In this document: positions 52,384 to 61,640 of the stretch, piece by piece
How positions within the stretch are numbered: the stretch's first letter is position 1
Layout: each line of letters begins with the position of its first letter
Assembly: GCF_007859815.1 (NCBI RefSeq)
Contig: NZ_SJPH01000009.1
Location: 62,001 to 126,000, forward strand
Length of the DNA stretch: 64,000 bases
Origin: Botrimarina hoheduenensis
Lineage (GTDB): Bacteria > Planctomycetota > Planctomycetia > Pirellulales > Lacipirellulaceae
Direction of reading: 5' to 3'
Position numbers and translations under genes: made by a program
Notes under the pieces: generated by a model
What the model was told of the DNA's origin: nothing
The model's input: only the letters and a program-made list of their open reading frames with translations
Databases searched by the model: none

Positions 52384-55300
52384 ATGAAGTTTCTGGCTCT
52401 TGCCCTCACGTTTGCCTTCAGCCCGCTTGCGCTAGCTGAGTCTCCGGCTGCCGATACGGTAGCAGAAACCAGCGACGTTTCGGCTCCCGCTCCAAGGTCT
52501 GAAGCAGGAGCCGACGAAGCGATCGCGTCGTTGAAGGATCAAGTTAAGTCGCTCCAAGAAGAAATCGGCAAGGCCGAAGGCCTGGCCGAGGAACCGCGCA
52601 GAGCCGCTCTGGCCCTGTGTGACAAGGCGAGCGATTGCTTGGCGGACGAGATCAAGCTCGCCAACCTGGCCGCGAAGCTTCGAGCGGAGATGGAAGGAAG
52701 CCAACCGGTTCCGACCGAGGTCCCCAAGGATATCCCTGCCGCTGCCGAGGTTTCCCTGGTCGGGCTCGACCTAGAGACCATCCGCGTGCGGATCTCTCAG
52801 GCTGCTGAGCAGCACAATGTGTTAGTTGCCAAGGCGGACGAACTGAACCGAGAGATAACGAGACGCAACGAACGCCGCCAACGGCTACCGGCGCTGCAAT
52901 CCGAATGCCGAGAGACGCTTAGCAAGACGGAATTGTTGTTGGCCGAGAGTGCCGATCCTTCGGCACCTGCACTGGTGCAGCGGGCTCGCCGGCTGTGGCT
53001 ACAGGCCCGCTTCGCCGCCAAGAAGCAAGAGATCCAGACCCTCGACCAAGAGACCCGCACTTACGAGGCGGGCGTTCGTCTGTGGCTCGAACGGAGCGAT
53101 AAGGCTCAGTCCGCGGTCGAAACGTCCGCCGCGTCGCTGCGGACGCTTGAGACACACGCGGCGCAGTTTCAGCAGAAAGAAGCTGAGCGGCAGGCGCGGG
53201 TCGCCAAATGGGCTGCGGCGAGTGCTCACCCGGCGATCCATTCGGCGGCCGCGGAGAATGCCGAGCTGGCTGAACGCAATACGGCACTCGTTGCCGACAT
53301 CGAGGCCTCTCGATTGATGATCGAAGAAGCGACCTCGCTGCGCGAGACCTTACAGCATCGGCTCGACGACGTGCAAAAGCGGAGCGAAGCTTCCGCGGGA
53401 TCGCAGCAGATTGGCCAGCTGCTGCGCACCCTGCGTGAGCAGATGCCGGACCTAGCGGGCTATCGTCATCGCTTGCGTGAGCGTCCTTTGCGGATCTCGA
53501 AACTGGGGATTGAGCGATACGACTGGGAGAATCAGCGTCACTTGTCGCGTAACATCGAAGAAGCCGTCAAGCAAGAGCTTGCGGGAATGGAGACCGATGC
53601 GGATGTCGTTTCGGCAATGAGAGGTGTGATGCTCGCCCGCCGCGAGCTGCTGACGCAAGCGATCGGCAACGGCGCTAATCTGGCGACCCGCTTGGAAGAG
53701 TTGGATGCTGCTGAAACGGGCTTGATGAGCGTTGCGCAGACGCTTGATGCGTTCATTGCCGAGAAGGTGCTCTGGGTTCGCAGCGCGGCACCAATCGGTC
53801 TATCCGACGGCATGCGGGTTGCACAGCTTCCACGTCAGATGGATTCTCTGGGGAAGGTGTCTGCGGGGATCTTTACCCGGCTAACGGATGACCTACGCTC
53901 GGCACCGGCACTGTGGATGCTTCTTGTTTTGACATTAATCGGCTTCCTGATCACCCGACGGCGCGTTCGTCGACGCTTGCTAGAGTGCGGCGAAGCGGCG
54001 TCACGGGTCGGATCGACCGAGTTTCGACCAACGCTGGTCGCTAGCCTCGCGACGCTTGTTATGGCGGCACCACTGCCGCTAGCGATCGCCTTCTTGGGAT
54101 GGAGAATGCACCACGTGGCTGCCGGATCAGGATTGTTCACCTGGATCGCGTGGCCGCTGGTTCTTGTTGCCGGTGCCTACGCCATGCTCAATACGGTTCG
54201 CCACGCCTGTCGTGTGGGAGGACTGGGGGATCGCCATTTCGGGTGGGATTCTAACGCCCTGCGCCAGCTCAGCCGTGGTTGTCGACGTCTCCAACTTCTC
54301 GCCACCCCACTCTTGGCAACCGCGATCGGCATCGAACTGACCGGACAAGCAGAGCTGATCAGCGGTCCCGGGCGTTTTGCGCTCATGAGTGCGCTGCTGG
54401 TGATCGCCGGCGTATCGTGGACGGTGCTCCGGCCACGCGGTGCGGTGGTGCTCTCGATCGTCACGGGCGTCGAGCACCCGTTTGCAGCAGCTCTAGCGCG
54501 CTGTGCGGGGACCGTATCGCTGTTGATGATCACCGGGATCTTCGTGGCGACGACCGCCGGCTATCACTACACCGCCATGCAGCTGACGCGGCTCTCGTTG
54601 ATCAGCATTGTTGTGGTCTTCGGATGCCTCGCGCTTCACGCCATGCTGACACGGTGGCTGCTTGTGTCGTATCGGCGCGCCGCGATGCGCCGAGCACAAG
54701 AACGCCGTCGCGCCCTGGCTGATGCCCAGGAGCAAGGCTCCGATACGCCGGTCATTGAAACCACGCCGCAGGTAAGCCTTAGCGACATCAACCGCCAGGC
54801 CCGGCGTCTTGTCGGCATGGCCGCTGCGTTGGCGTTCTTGGGTGCCATGGGCATTGTCTGGAGCGATGTCCTGCCAGCACTGGGAGTGATCAGCCGTGTT
54901 CAGCTGTGGTCGATTGCCGGTGCCGCCGGCGCGCCTGCCGAATGGATCACCCTTGCCGATGCCTTGTGGGCGGGACTTGCCCTGTTTCTCACCTGGTACG
55001 CCGGCAAGAACTTGCCGGGCTTGTTAGAAATCGCCGTCCTGCAGCGCTTGCCAATCGATGCGGGGGCACGTTACGCGGTTAGTTCACTAACCGGCTACGC
55101 GATCATGGTCGTAGGCGCAATGGTGGGTTGTCGGTACCTAGGCGTGGGATGGACGAGTGTCCAATGGCTCGTGGCGGCCATGTCCGTGGGCCTTGGTTTT
55201 GGTCTGCAAGAGATCTTTGCCAACTTCGTGTCAGGTTTGATCTTGCTGTTCGAGCGACCCGCTCGCGTGGGCGATACGGTGACCATTGGCGCAATCACCG

Positions 55301-55785
55301 GCACGGTTACTAAGATCCGGATCCGTGCAACCACGATCCTTGACTGGGACAACAAAGAGCTGATCGTTCCCAACAAAGAATTTGTTGTCGGCAACCTCGT
55401 GAACTGGACTCTGAGCAATCCTAACTTGCGACTTGTGCTGACCGTCGGCGTTGCCTACGGCAGCGACACGAAGCTCGCTACCGAGCTCTTGTATCGCGTG
55501 GCGCGTGAAAACCCGAATGTTATTGCTGAGCCCGAGCCGGTTGTTGTGTTTACCGAGTTCGGCGATAGCGCCCTGACGTTTGAGCTGCGGGTTTTTGTCC
55601 GCGAGTTAGCCATGTTCCGGCGTTTACGACACGAGCTAAATATGTCAATCGACAGTCTATTCCGCGAGCACCGCATCGAGATCGCGTTCCCGCAGTGCGA
55701 CCTGCACGTGCGTTCGTTGCCCGCGGCTCTCGACGGCATCTGGAACCAAGGCAAAGAGCGCGTCTCCCTCAGCGATGCCGCTTAG
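52384..55785 (+). CDS. Large mechanosensitive channel (MscS superfamily, MscK/KefA-like)
   Basis: An 1133-aa channel. The frame is open from 52279, but the ATG at 52384 follows GGAAGG and begins a signal peptide (MKFLALALTFAFSPLALAES). A long periplasmic coiled-coil region spans about 30-470 (ASLKDQVKSLQEEIGKAEG... and many similar), followed by about ten membrane segments from about residue 510 on. The MscS core is at the end: VLQRLPIDAGARYAVSSL, the pore helix MSVGLGFGLQEIFANFVSGLILLFERP, then RVGDTVTIGAITGTVTKIRIRATTI, the beta domain, and DLHVRSL. The layout is that of MscK/KefA. It releases solutes under osmotic stress. It diverges from the cation-chloride cotransporter gene with about 220 bp between. 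Confidence 0.93.
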   Translation: MKFLALALTFAFSPLALAESPAADTVAETSDVSAPAPRSEAGADEAIASLKDQVKSLQEEIGKAEGLAEEPRRAALALCDKASDCLADEIKLANLAAKLRAEMEGSQPVPTEVPKDIPAAAEVSLVGLDLETIRVRISQAAEQHNVLVAKADELNREITRRNERRQRLPALQSECRETLSKTELLLAESADPSAPALVQRARRLWLQARFAAKKQEIQTLDQETRTYEAGVRLWLERSDKAQSAVETSAASLRTLETHAAQFQQKEAERQARVAKWAAASAHPAIHSAAAENAELAERNTALVADIEASRLMIEEATSLRETLQHRLDDVQKRSEASAGSQQIGQLLRTLREQMPDLAGYRHRLRERPLRISKLGIERYDWENQRHLSRNIEEAVKQELAGMETDADVVSAMRGVMLARRELLTQAIGNGANLATRLEELDAAETGLMSVAQTLDAFIAEKVLWVRSAAPIGLSDGMRVAQLPRQMDSLGKVSAGIFTRLTDDLRSAPALWMLLVLTLIGFLITRRRVRRRLLECGEAASRVGSTEFRPTLVASLATLVMAAPLPLAIAFLGWRMHHVAAGSGLFTWIAWPLVLVAGAYAMLNTVRHACRVGGLGDRHFGWDSNALRQLSRGCRRLQLLATPLLATAIGIELTGQAELISGPGRFALMSALLVIAGVSWTVLRPRGAVVLSIVTGVEHPFAAALARCAGTVSLLMITGIFVATTAGYHYTAMQLTRLSLISIVVVFGCLALHAMLTRWLLVSYRRAAMRRAQERRRALADAQEQGSDTPVIETTPQVSLSDINRQARRLVGMAAALAFLGAMGIVWSDVLPALGVISRVQLWSIAGAAGAPAEWITLADALWAGLALFLTWYAGKNLPGLLEIAVLQRLPIDAGARYAVSSLTGYAIMVVGAMVGCRYLGVGWTSVQWLVAAMSVGLGFGLQEIFANFVSGLILLFERPARVGDTVTIGAITGTVTKIRIRATTILDWDNKELIVPNKEFVVGNLVNWTLSNPNLRLVLTVGVAYGSDTKLATELLYRVARENPNVIAEPEPVVVFTEFGDSALTFELRVFVRELAMFRRLRHELNMSIDSLFREHRIEIAFPQCDLHVRSLPAALDGIWNQGKERVSLSDAA

Positions 55786-55959
55786 CCAACGCCGCCGGAC
55801 CAGCAGAGAGTATCTGGCGGATACCCCGTCAGCCTGACCGCGAGCCATCGGACCGCCTGCCATCGGGCCGCCTAGCCACCGGCGGCAGCGGAGCAGTAAA
55901 GTGCTTAGACCACAGGGAGGGCAGGGGCCCCCCGGTTATCGATAGCGCTGACTGCCACT

Positions 55960-56802
55960 ATGAAACTTCTCCGATACGGTGAGCCGGGCCAAGAACGGCC
56001 TGGTGTTCTCGATGCCGATGGTCAGATCCGCTCGCTCGTGGGGGTGATCGACGATGTCGCCGGAGATGCGCTTGCGCGGGAGTCGTTGGCAACACTCGAC
56101 GCGATCGATCTCTCAACGCTCCCGGTCGTCTCGCCAGTAACTCGCCGCGGCCCGTGCGTGGCGGGGACGGGGAAGATCCTGTGCATCGGATTGAACTACG
56201 CCGACCACGCCGCCGAATCGGGTTCGGCCCTGCCGGCCGAACCGCTCGTCTTTATGAAGGCGATCAGCGCCATCACGGGCCCGGATGACCCGCTCGAAAT
56301 CCCGCGCACCTCGGAAAAGACCGATTGGGAGGTCGAGTTGTGCGTGGTGATCGGCGAGCAAGCCAAGTACGTTTCGGAGGCTGATGCGCTTGGCTACGTT
56401 GCGGGATACTGCGTGATGAACGATGTCTCTGAACGGGCTTTTCAGAAAGAACGTTGTGGGCAGTGGACTAAGGGGAAGAGTTGCGACACCTTTGCGCCGA
56501 TCGGTCCCTATCTGGTGACGGCCGATGAGGTTCCGCATCCTGAGCGCTTGCGGCTGTGGCTCGAAGTGGATGGTCGTCGTTATCAAGACGGCTCGACCGA
56601 GCAGATGATCTTCGGCGTCGCCAAGCTGGTCAGCTATTTGAGCCAGTTCATGACCTTGCACCCGGGCGATCTGATCTCGACGGGAACGCCCCCCGGCGTG
56701 GGCATGGGGCAGAAGCCCCCTGTTTTCTTGCGGCCCGGGCAGACGGTTCGTCTGGGGATCGAGGGCCTCGGCGAGCAGACACACGGGACCGTCGCGGGCT
56801 GA
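55960..56802 (+). CDS. Fumarylacetoacetate hydrolase family protein
   Basis: A 280-aa enzyme of the FAH family. It has the N-terminal extra part (MKLLRYGEPGQERPGVLD) and then the catalytic core: KILCIGLNYADHAAESG, EPLVFMKAISAITGPDDPLEIP, TDWEVELCVVIGEQAKYVS (metal-binding Glu), GYCVMNDVSERAFQ (Asp), KSCDTFAPIGPYLV and LISTGTPPGVGMGQKPP. These fit the 2-hydroxyhepta-2,4-diene-1,7-dioate isomerase/ ureidoglycolate-lyase-like subgroup. Typical roles are the breakdown of aromatic ring or sugar acid products such as 2-keto-3-deoxy compounds. In a sugar-degrading bacterium a sugar-acid pathway is possible. It stands alone in its strand direction. Confidence 0.9.
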   Translation: MKLLRYGEPGQERPGVLDADGQIRSLVGVIDDVAGDALARESLATLDAIDLSTLPVVSPVTRRGPCVAGTGKILCIGLNYADHAAESGSALPAEPLVFMKAISAITGPDDPLEIPRTSEKTDWEVELCVVIGEQAKYVSEADALGYVAGYCVMNDVSERAFQKERCGQWTKGKSCDTFAPIGPYLVTADEVPHPERLRLWLEVDGRRYQDGSTEQMIFGVAKLVSYLSQFMTLHPGDLISTGTPPGVGMGQKPPVFLRPGQTVRLGIEGLGEQTHGTVAG

Positions 56803-56990
56803 CGACCCGCAATACGCGTCACGGCGACGTCAGCGCAGGCTCGGATTGTGCGGCTTGTACCGTCCAGACGGAGCATAGCGAGGACCGAGACTAGCCTAAG
56901 AGCGGCAGGGCCATTTCCTTAGCGGCCCTTATCGCAGAGGTGGCGTAGGGTTGGACGGTTTAGTCCGTTCCGCTTGCGTCACTTTCTGCC

Positions 56991-59900
56991 ATGTTCTTGC
57001 TCTACAACTCACGGGGCGATCAATCCCGATCGCTGGTTTGGTCGTTCGCGGTTGCGCTCATGCTGTGGGTGCCGTCTTCGGCGTTGGCTCAGCGGGTGTC
57101 GTTCATCTACGCAGACAACGTTAACGGAGTAACGGCGGACGAGAACGCCCGTCGGTGGTCGTTCGAGCGAATGGGATTCGCCACCCGGGGCGACTGGGCG
57201 GGTAACACCCAGTCGTGGTTCACAACCTATGGCGCAAACCGACTCGCCGATGCCTGGTACGTTCCCCGATCGATCGATCCGACCGTGCTGGGCGACAAGA
57301 TGCGCCTGTATCAGCGGGGAGTGGTTATCGAGGGGAATGCCTTCGACACTGAATTCGGCGTCTCAGCGACCGATGGCGTCGCGACGACGGGGACCTCCGT
57401 CACGACGCTCACCGCGGCGCACCCCGTCACGGCGAATGTTGGCGCTGGAGTCTTAGCGCTCTTTCCTGGATCGACATCGCTCTCGCCGGTTACTTTGCCG
57501 CTAGCGTTGGGGGCTTCGCGGCTGGGTGATCTTGGCGCTGACCCTGGCTTAGTAGCGATCGATACCGGTGGGGCGCTGGCCAACACGATCGGCTCGACCA
57601 GCGTCGCCACGGGCAAGCGGGTGCGCCTTCCCTGGGGCTCGGGGCCGGTTGATTACACCAATCTTTCAACCAACGGTTTGCGGTTGGTGGAAGACGCACT
57701 CTCCTGGTGCGCTGAGGCCCCTGACGCGACCGGGCCAACTATCGTGCTCGTCGTCGATGAAGATGGCGTTCTGAGCGATCAAGATCGCTGGCGTCTGCGA
57801 CGCCTCAAGCACTGGAACTTCCAAACGATCCTCCTTTGGGACGGCGCCTCGCAAGTCCAGTACGACGCCGCGATCGCCGCGGCCGACGCGGTGTGGATCG
57901 CCGCCTCGTGCGACGCCGCCGACATCGGCTACAAGCTCCGCGAGGCGACTTGCGGCGTCGTTAGCGAGCTGGCGGAACTCGACACGGAGTTGGGCTACGC
58001 CACTTCCGATGGCATCTACACCAACGCCTCGTGGATTTACATTCTCGATCGTTCGCACCCGGTTTCTTCAAGCTTCAGCTTTGCAGGGCCGGCCTATGGT
58101 TACACTCTCTTTCATGATTTCAGCTACGCCAACAACAACTATCCTGGTAACAATCAGCCGCTCGCTCGCTTGCAGGGAACAGCTGCGCCGGACCTGCGTC
58201 AGTTGGGGACCCAATGGAGCAACACCACTCTGGCAATCGTCGAAGCGGGCGATCAGCTAGCCAATTCGTATAACAGCAGCAACGTGGCTGCTGGCCCACG
58301 CGTGCGACTGCCCTGGGGGGGCAATGCGCTTGATATTCGTCATCAGTTGAGCTGGGGCGACGGGGCGCGCTTACTTTATGACGCACTCCGTTGGGCGTCG
58401 GGAGCAAATACCGGCTCGCTCGTAGCCCACTATAAGCTTGATGAAGCAAGTGGAGCCACGACAGCAATCGATAGTTCGCCGTCCGGGTTTGATGGCGCCA
58501 TCAATGGGGCCGTGACTCTTGGCGTTACTCCCGCGCGGCGTGGTCTAGCGGCCCGCTTTGACGCCAACGGCGAGTACGTGCTTGTCCCAGCCAAGCCCGA
58601 GCTTGCGGACTTGACCGCTAACGGTGGCGATGTCTCGATAGCCTTCTGGGTTCGTCCCTCCGCCGTGCCGCACAGCGACTGGCGCAATCTCTTTATGATC
58701 GGAGGCGAGAACTCGAGCGATCGGGGGCCGCTCATCATGCTGCACCCCAACCGCCGAGTCCACGCGTGGTTCTCGACCGACGCGGTGCCGGGCGGCGAAG
58801 GCCGATGGACCAGCGCGGAACTCGACGAAGACCAGTGGCATCACCTGTGCATCGTCAAGAGTGGTCAGCAGTTACGCTGGTACGTCAACGGTGAGTTCGA
58901 CGGATCGCACGTGATGACGGGCGTGTCGATCGCCACCAAAGGGGAGCTACGTATTGGTCGGCAATCATGGTGGGGCACCCCGTACGCCGACCTCGACGAT
59001 GTGCGGGTGTATGACTATCCGCTCTCCGATCAAGAGGTCGCCGAGCTCCACGCCGACCTGATACTTCACCTCAAGCTCGACGAAACCAGCGGCGCCGTCG
59101 CCGAGGACAGCAGCGTCTTCGGCCACGACGGTGAGTACCGCGACGGCGTGACCCTGGGCGAGCCGGGGGCAGTCGATTCTTCTGCGGAATTCGACGGTGT
59201 TGACGACTTGGTCACGGTACCAATCGATGTTAGCGAGACGGACCACACCTCATCCCTGTGGTTCAAGACCACCGAGGCCAATTGTGGCTTCTTCGCAATC
59301 ACCAACGCAACACCAGGTGACGGCAACATCGATCGTCACCTATGGCTGTCTGGCGGGCAGGTCCGTTGCAGGACTTGGAGCGATGAGACCCTAATAAGCT
59401 CAGTAGGGGGGCTCAACAATGGTAGATGGCACCATGTCGCTCACTCAACGGGACCCGGAGGTCACAAGCTGTACGTTGATGGCTTGCTCGTAGCAACCGG
59501 TTCGAAAGCAGGGTCCAACTATCACTGGCAGACCCGCGCCATAATTGGTTGTGCCTGGACACCGGAAACACCGAACCGTTACTTCACCGGTCAGATCGAT
59601 GACGTGCGCATCTACAACCGCGTCCTGACCGACACGGAGGTCTTCGAGCTCGGCGGCAGCGGGCTGCGGCTGCACCTGAAGCTCGACGAGACCTCCGGCA
59701 CGGTCGCCGAGGACAGCTCGCCGTTCGGCAACGATGGCACGCACGTCGACATGCCAACCCTGGGCGACGAGGCGATCATCGAGCGCGGCGCCCCGTACCT
59801 CAACTCTGTCGGGTGGGACCGCACCGAGTTGCCGCACACGGTTGTAGACGGGCTGGACGAGATCACCGTCGCGTGGTGGATGAAGACGACCAAGACGGGC

Positions 59901-61610
59901 GAGCAAGCCATCCTTAGTGGCGCCCGTTCGGGCAGCCCCAACGCCTTTCTCGTTTACGTTGGCAACCACCAGCAATTGCGGCTGTACGTCAACGAGTCGC
60001 TCACAACTTGGTCCGTGGACGCGATCTCAGACGATCGCTGGCGCCACTATGCGATGACCTACCGCTCATCAGACGGAGCGGCGGGTCTCTACATGGATGG
60101 CGAATTGATCTCAACAAACACGCACCCGACCCGCGCCACGCTCGATGTCGATCCGGGGGGGCTGATGATCGGACAGGAACAGGACTCCGTCGGCGGGGGA
60201 TTCGTCAGCAGCCAGCAGCTCGCCGCGACGCTCGACGACTTCCGCATCTACGGCCGCGTCCTCTCGGCCGAAGAGGTCGCCGACCTCTACGGCCTGGTCG
60301 GCCACTGGCGGATGGACGAAATCACTGGCGACACTGTTGTGCACGATGAGACCGTCTTCGCCAACGATGGCAAGTACGACAACGCGCCGACACTCGAGCA
60401 GACTAGCCCCTACCCCAGCCCCGCGGTGCAGACCGCGGTGCGTTTCCAGCCGGGGCAGGAGACCGACATCCCGAACGATGACCATCTCGAACTTGGCAGA
60501 GACAACGCCGATTTCACGGTCGCCTACTGGCTGAAGAGCAACAAAGATTACACCGGTCAGTGGCGTGAAACGCTCAAAAAGCACCTCAACGGCACGCGCC
60601 GCACACCGGCGATGTGGCTGCGCCCATCCGACAACCGCATGCACGTGCGTATCAGCACCACGCATAGCTGGAACGAAGGGACCGCCGACACGCAGGCCAC
60701 GTTTGATCCGGGCGTCTGGCGGCACGTCGCGTACGTAAAACAGGGGAGCAAGCTGTCGATCTACGTGGATGGCGCGCTCGACCGATCCACAACGCTTAAC
60801 GGAACGGTGGTCTGGAACAACGGGTCGCTCTACTGGGGGGCTCGCCATCCTTCGCAGCAGAGCGACGTGACCATCGACGACGTACGGGTCTACTCACGCG
60901 CGCTCAATAGCTGGGAAATCGCCGAGCTGCACGGCATGGTGGGCCGCTGGAAGCTGAGCGAGACCAGTGGCGGCGTGGCGGTCGACTCTTCAGGCATCGG
61001 CAACCATGGCGCCTATCTCAGCACGCCTGCCTATCAGCAAGGGCTGCCAGCGCTTGCCGAAGGGCCCTACGGCACGCGTTTCTCCGGAGGAGCGATGGTG
61101 CAGGTCGATTCGACCCGTCACTACCACATGAAAGCGGGCGTCGCCGTGGCGGCTTGGGTCTATAACGAAGGAGGGGACGATCGGTTCAACATCTTGGGCT
61201 CCGACCTGCAAGAGGCCGTGGCGCTGAGCGTCACGGCGGACCACAAGCCCGTGCTGCGACTGAACCAGGGATTGCCTGCTGGCTATGCCGGCCTCTTCGC
61301 GCAAGAAGGGGACCGCATGATCCCCATGAACGCCTGGCGCCACGTTGCGGCCAGCTTCGATGGCTCGGAGGTGGTTTACTACCTGGACGGCGTCGAAGTC
61401 GATCGGCACGACGCCACGGGGCTGACGCTCGGCTTTGCCGACGCGCCGCTGCTGCTGGGGCAATGCCTCGATAGCTCGGTTGCGGGCCGTCTACACGACG
61501 TGCGACTCTACAACCGGCCGATCGGCGGCGAGGAGGCGCGGGCGTTGTACTACGGCGAAGCGACTCCCGGCTTGCGGATCACGAGCTGGACCGAGATTGC
61601 GAATCCCTGA
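56991..61610 (+). CDS. Giant secreted protein with five LamG-like (concanavalin A) modules
   Basis: A 1539-aa protein with a signal peptide (SLVWSFAVALMLWVPSSALAQ, cleavage after ALA). The first 470 residues consist of two related blocks with the common end xVRLPWG...D...LS..G.RL..DAL.W (about 230 and 440). After that come five LamG-like modules starting at about 474, 690, 893, 1102 and 1316, each opening with a variant of LVAHYKLDEASG, such as LHLKLDETSGAVAEDSS. They share motifs such as WHHLCIVKSGQQLRWYVNG and DDVRVYDYPLSDQEVAELH. The C terminus has no known sorting signal. Such modules bind polysaccharides or surface glycans; attachment or carbohydrate capture is likely. No catalytic domain was recognised. 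Confidence 0.9.
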   Translation: MFLLYNSRGDQSRSLVWSFAVALMLWVPSSALAQRVSFIYADNVNGVTADENARRWSFERMGFATRGDWAGNTQSWFTTYGANRLADAWYVPRSIDPTVLGDKMRLYQRGVVIEGNAFDTEFGVSATDGVATTGTSVTTLTAAHPVTANVGAGVLALFPGSTSLSPVTLPLALGASRLGDLGADPGLVAIDTGGALANTIGSTSVATGKRVRLPWGSGPVDYTNLSTNGLRLVEDALSWCAEAPDATGPTIVLVVDEDGVLSDQDRWRLRRLKHWNFQTILLWDGASQVQYDAAIAAADAVWIAASCDAADIGYKLREATCGVVSELAELDTELGYATSDGIYTNASWIYILDRSHPVSSSFSFAGPAYGYTLFHDFSYANNNYPGNNQPLARLQGTAAPDLRQLGTQWSNTTLAIVEAGDQLANSYNSSNVAAGPRVRLPWGGNALDIRHQLSWGDGARLLYDALRWASGANTGSLVAHYKLDEASGATTAIDSSPSGFDGAINGAVTLGVTPARRGLAARFDANGEYVLVPAKPELADLTANGGDVSIAFWVRPSAVPHSDWRNLFMIGGENSSDRGPLIMLHPNRRVHAWFSTDAVPGGEGRWTSAELDEDQWHHLCIVKSGQQLRWYVNGEFDGSHVMTGVSIATKGELRIGRQSWWGTPYADLDDVRVYDYPLSDQEVAELHADLILHLKLDETSGAVAEDSSVFGHDGEYRDGVTLGEPGAVDSSAEFDGVDDLVTVPIDVSETDHTSSLWFKTTEANCGFFAITNATPGDGNIDRHLWLSGGQVRCRTWSDETLISSVGGLNNGRWHHVAHSTGPGGHKLYVDGLLVATGSKAGSNYHWQTRAIIGCAWTPETPNRYFTGQIDDVRIYNRVLTDTEVFELGGSGLRLHLKLDETSGTVAEDSSPFGNDGTHVDMPTLGDEAIIERGAPYLNSVGWDRTELPHTVVDGLDEITVAWWMKTTKTGEQAILSGARSGSPNAFLVYVGNHQQLRLYVNESLTTWSVDAISDDRWRHYAMTYRSSDGAAGLYMDGELISTNTHPTRATLDVDPGGLMIGQEQDSVGGGFVSSQQLAATLDDFRIYGRVLSAEEVADLYGLVGHWRMDEITGDTVVHDETVFANDGKYDNAPTLEQTSPYPSPAVQTAVRFQPGQETDIPNDDHLELGRDNADFTVAYWLKSNKDYTGQWRETLKKHLNGTRRTPAMWLRPSDNRMHVRISTTHSWNEGTADTQATFDPGVWRHVAYVKQGSKLSIYVDGALDRSTTLNGTVVWNNGSLYWGARHPSQQSDVTIDDVRVYSRALNSWEIAELHGMVGRWKLSETSGGVAVDSSGIGNHGAYLSTPAYQQGLPALAEGPYGTRFSGGAMVQVDSTRHYHMKAGVAVAAWVYNEGGDDRFNILGSDLQEAVALSVTADHKPVLRLNQGLPAGYAGLFAQEGDRMIPMNAWRHVAASFDGSEVVYYLDGVEVDRHDATGLTLGFADAPLLLGQCLDSSVAGRLHDVRLYNRPIGGEEARALYYGEATPGLRITSWTEIANP

Positions 61611-61640
61611 TTCGCAAGCTCGGTTGAGAGTTTTGGGCTC

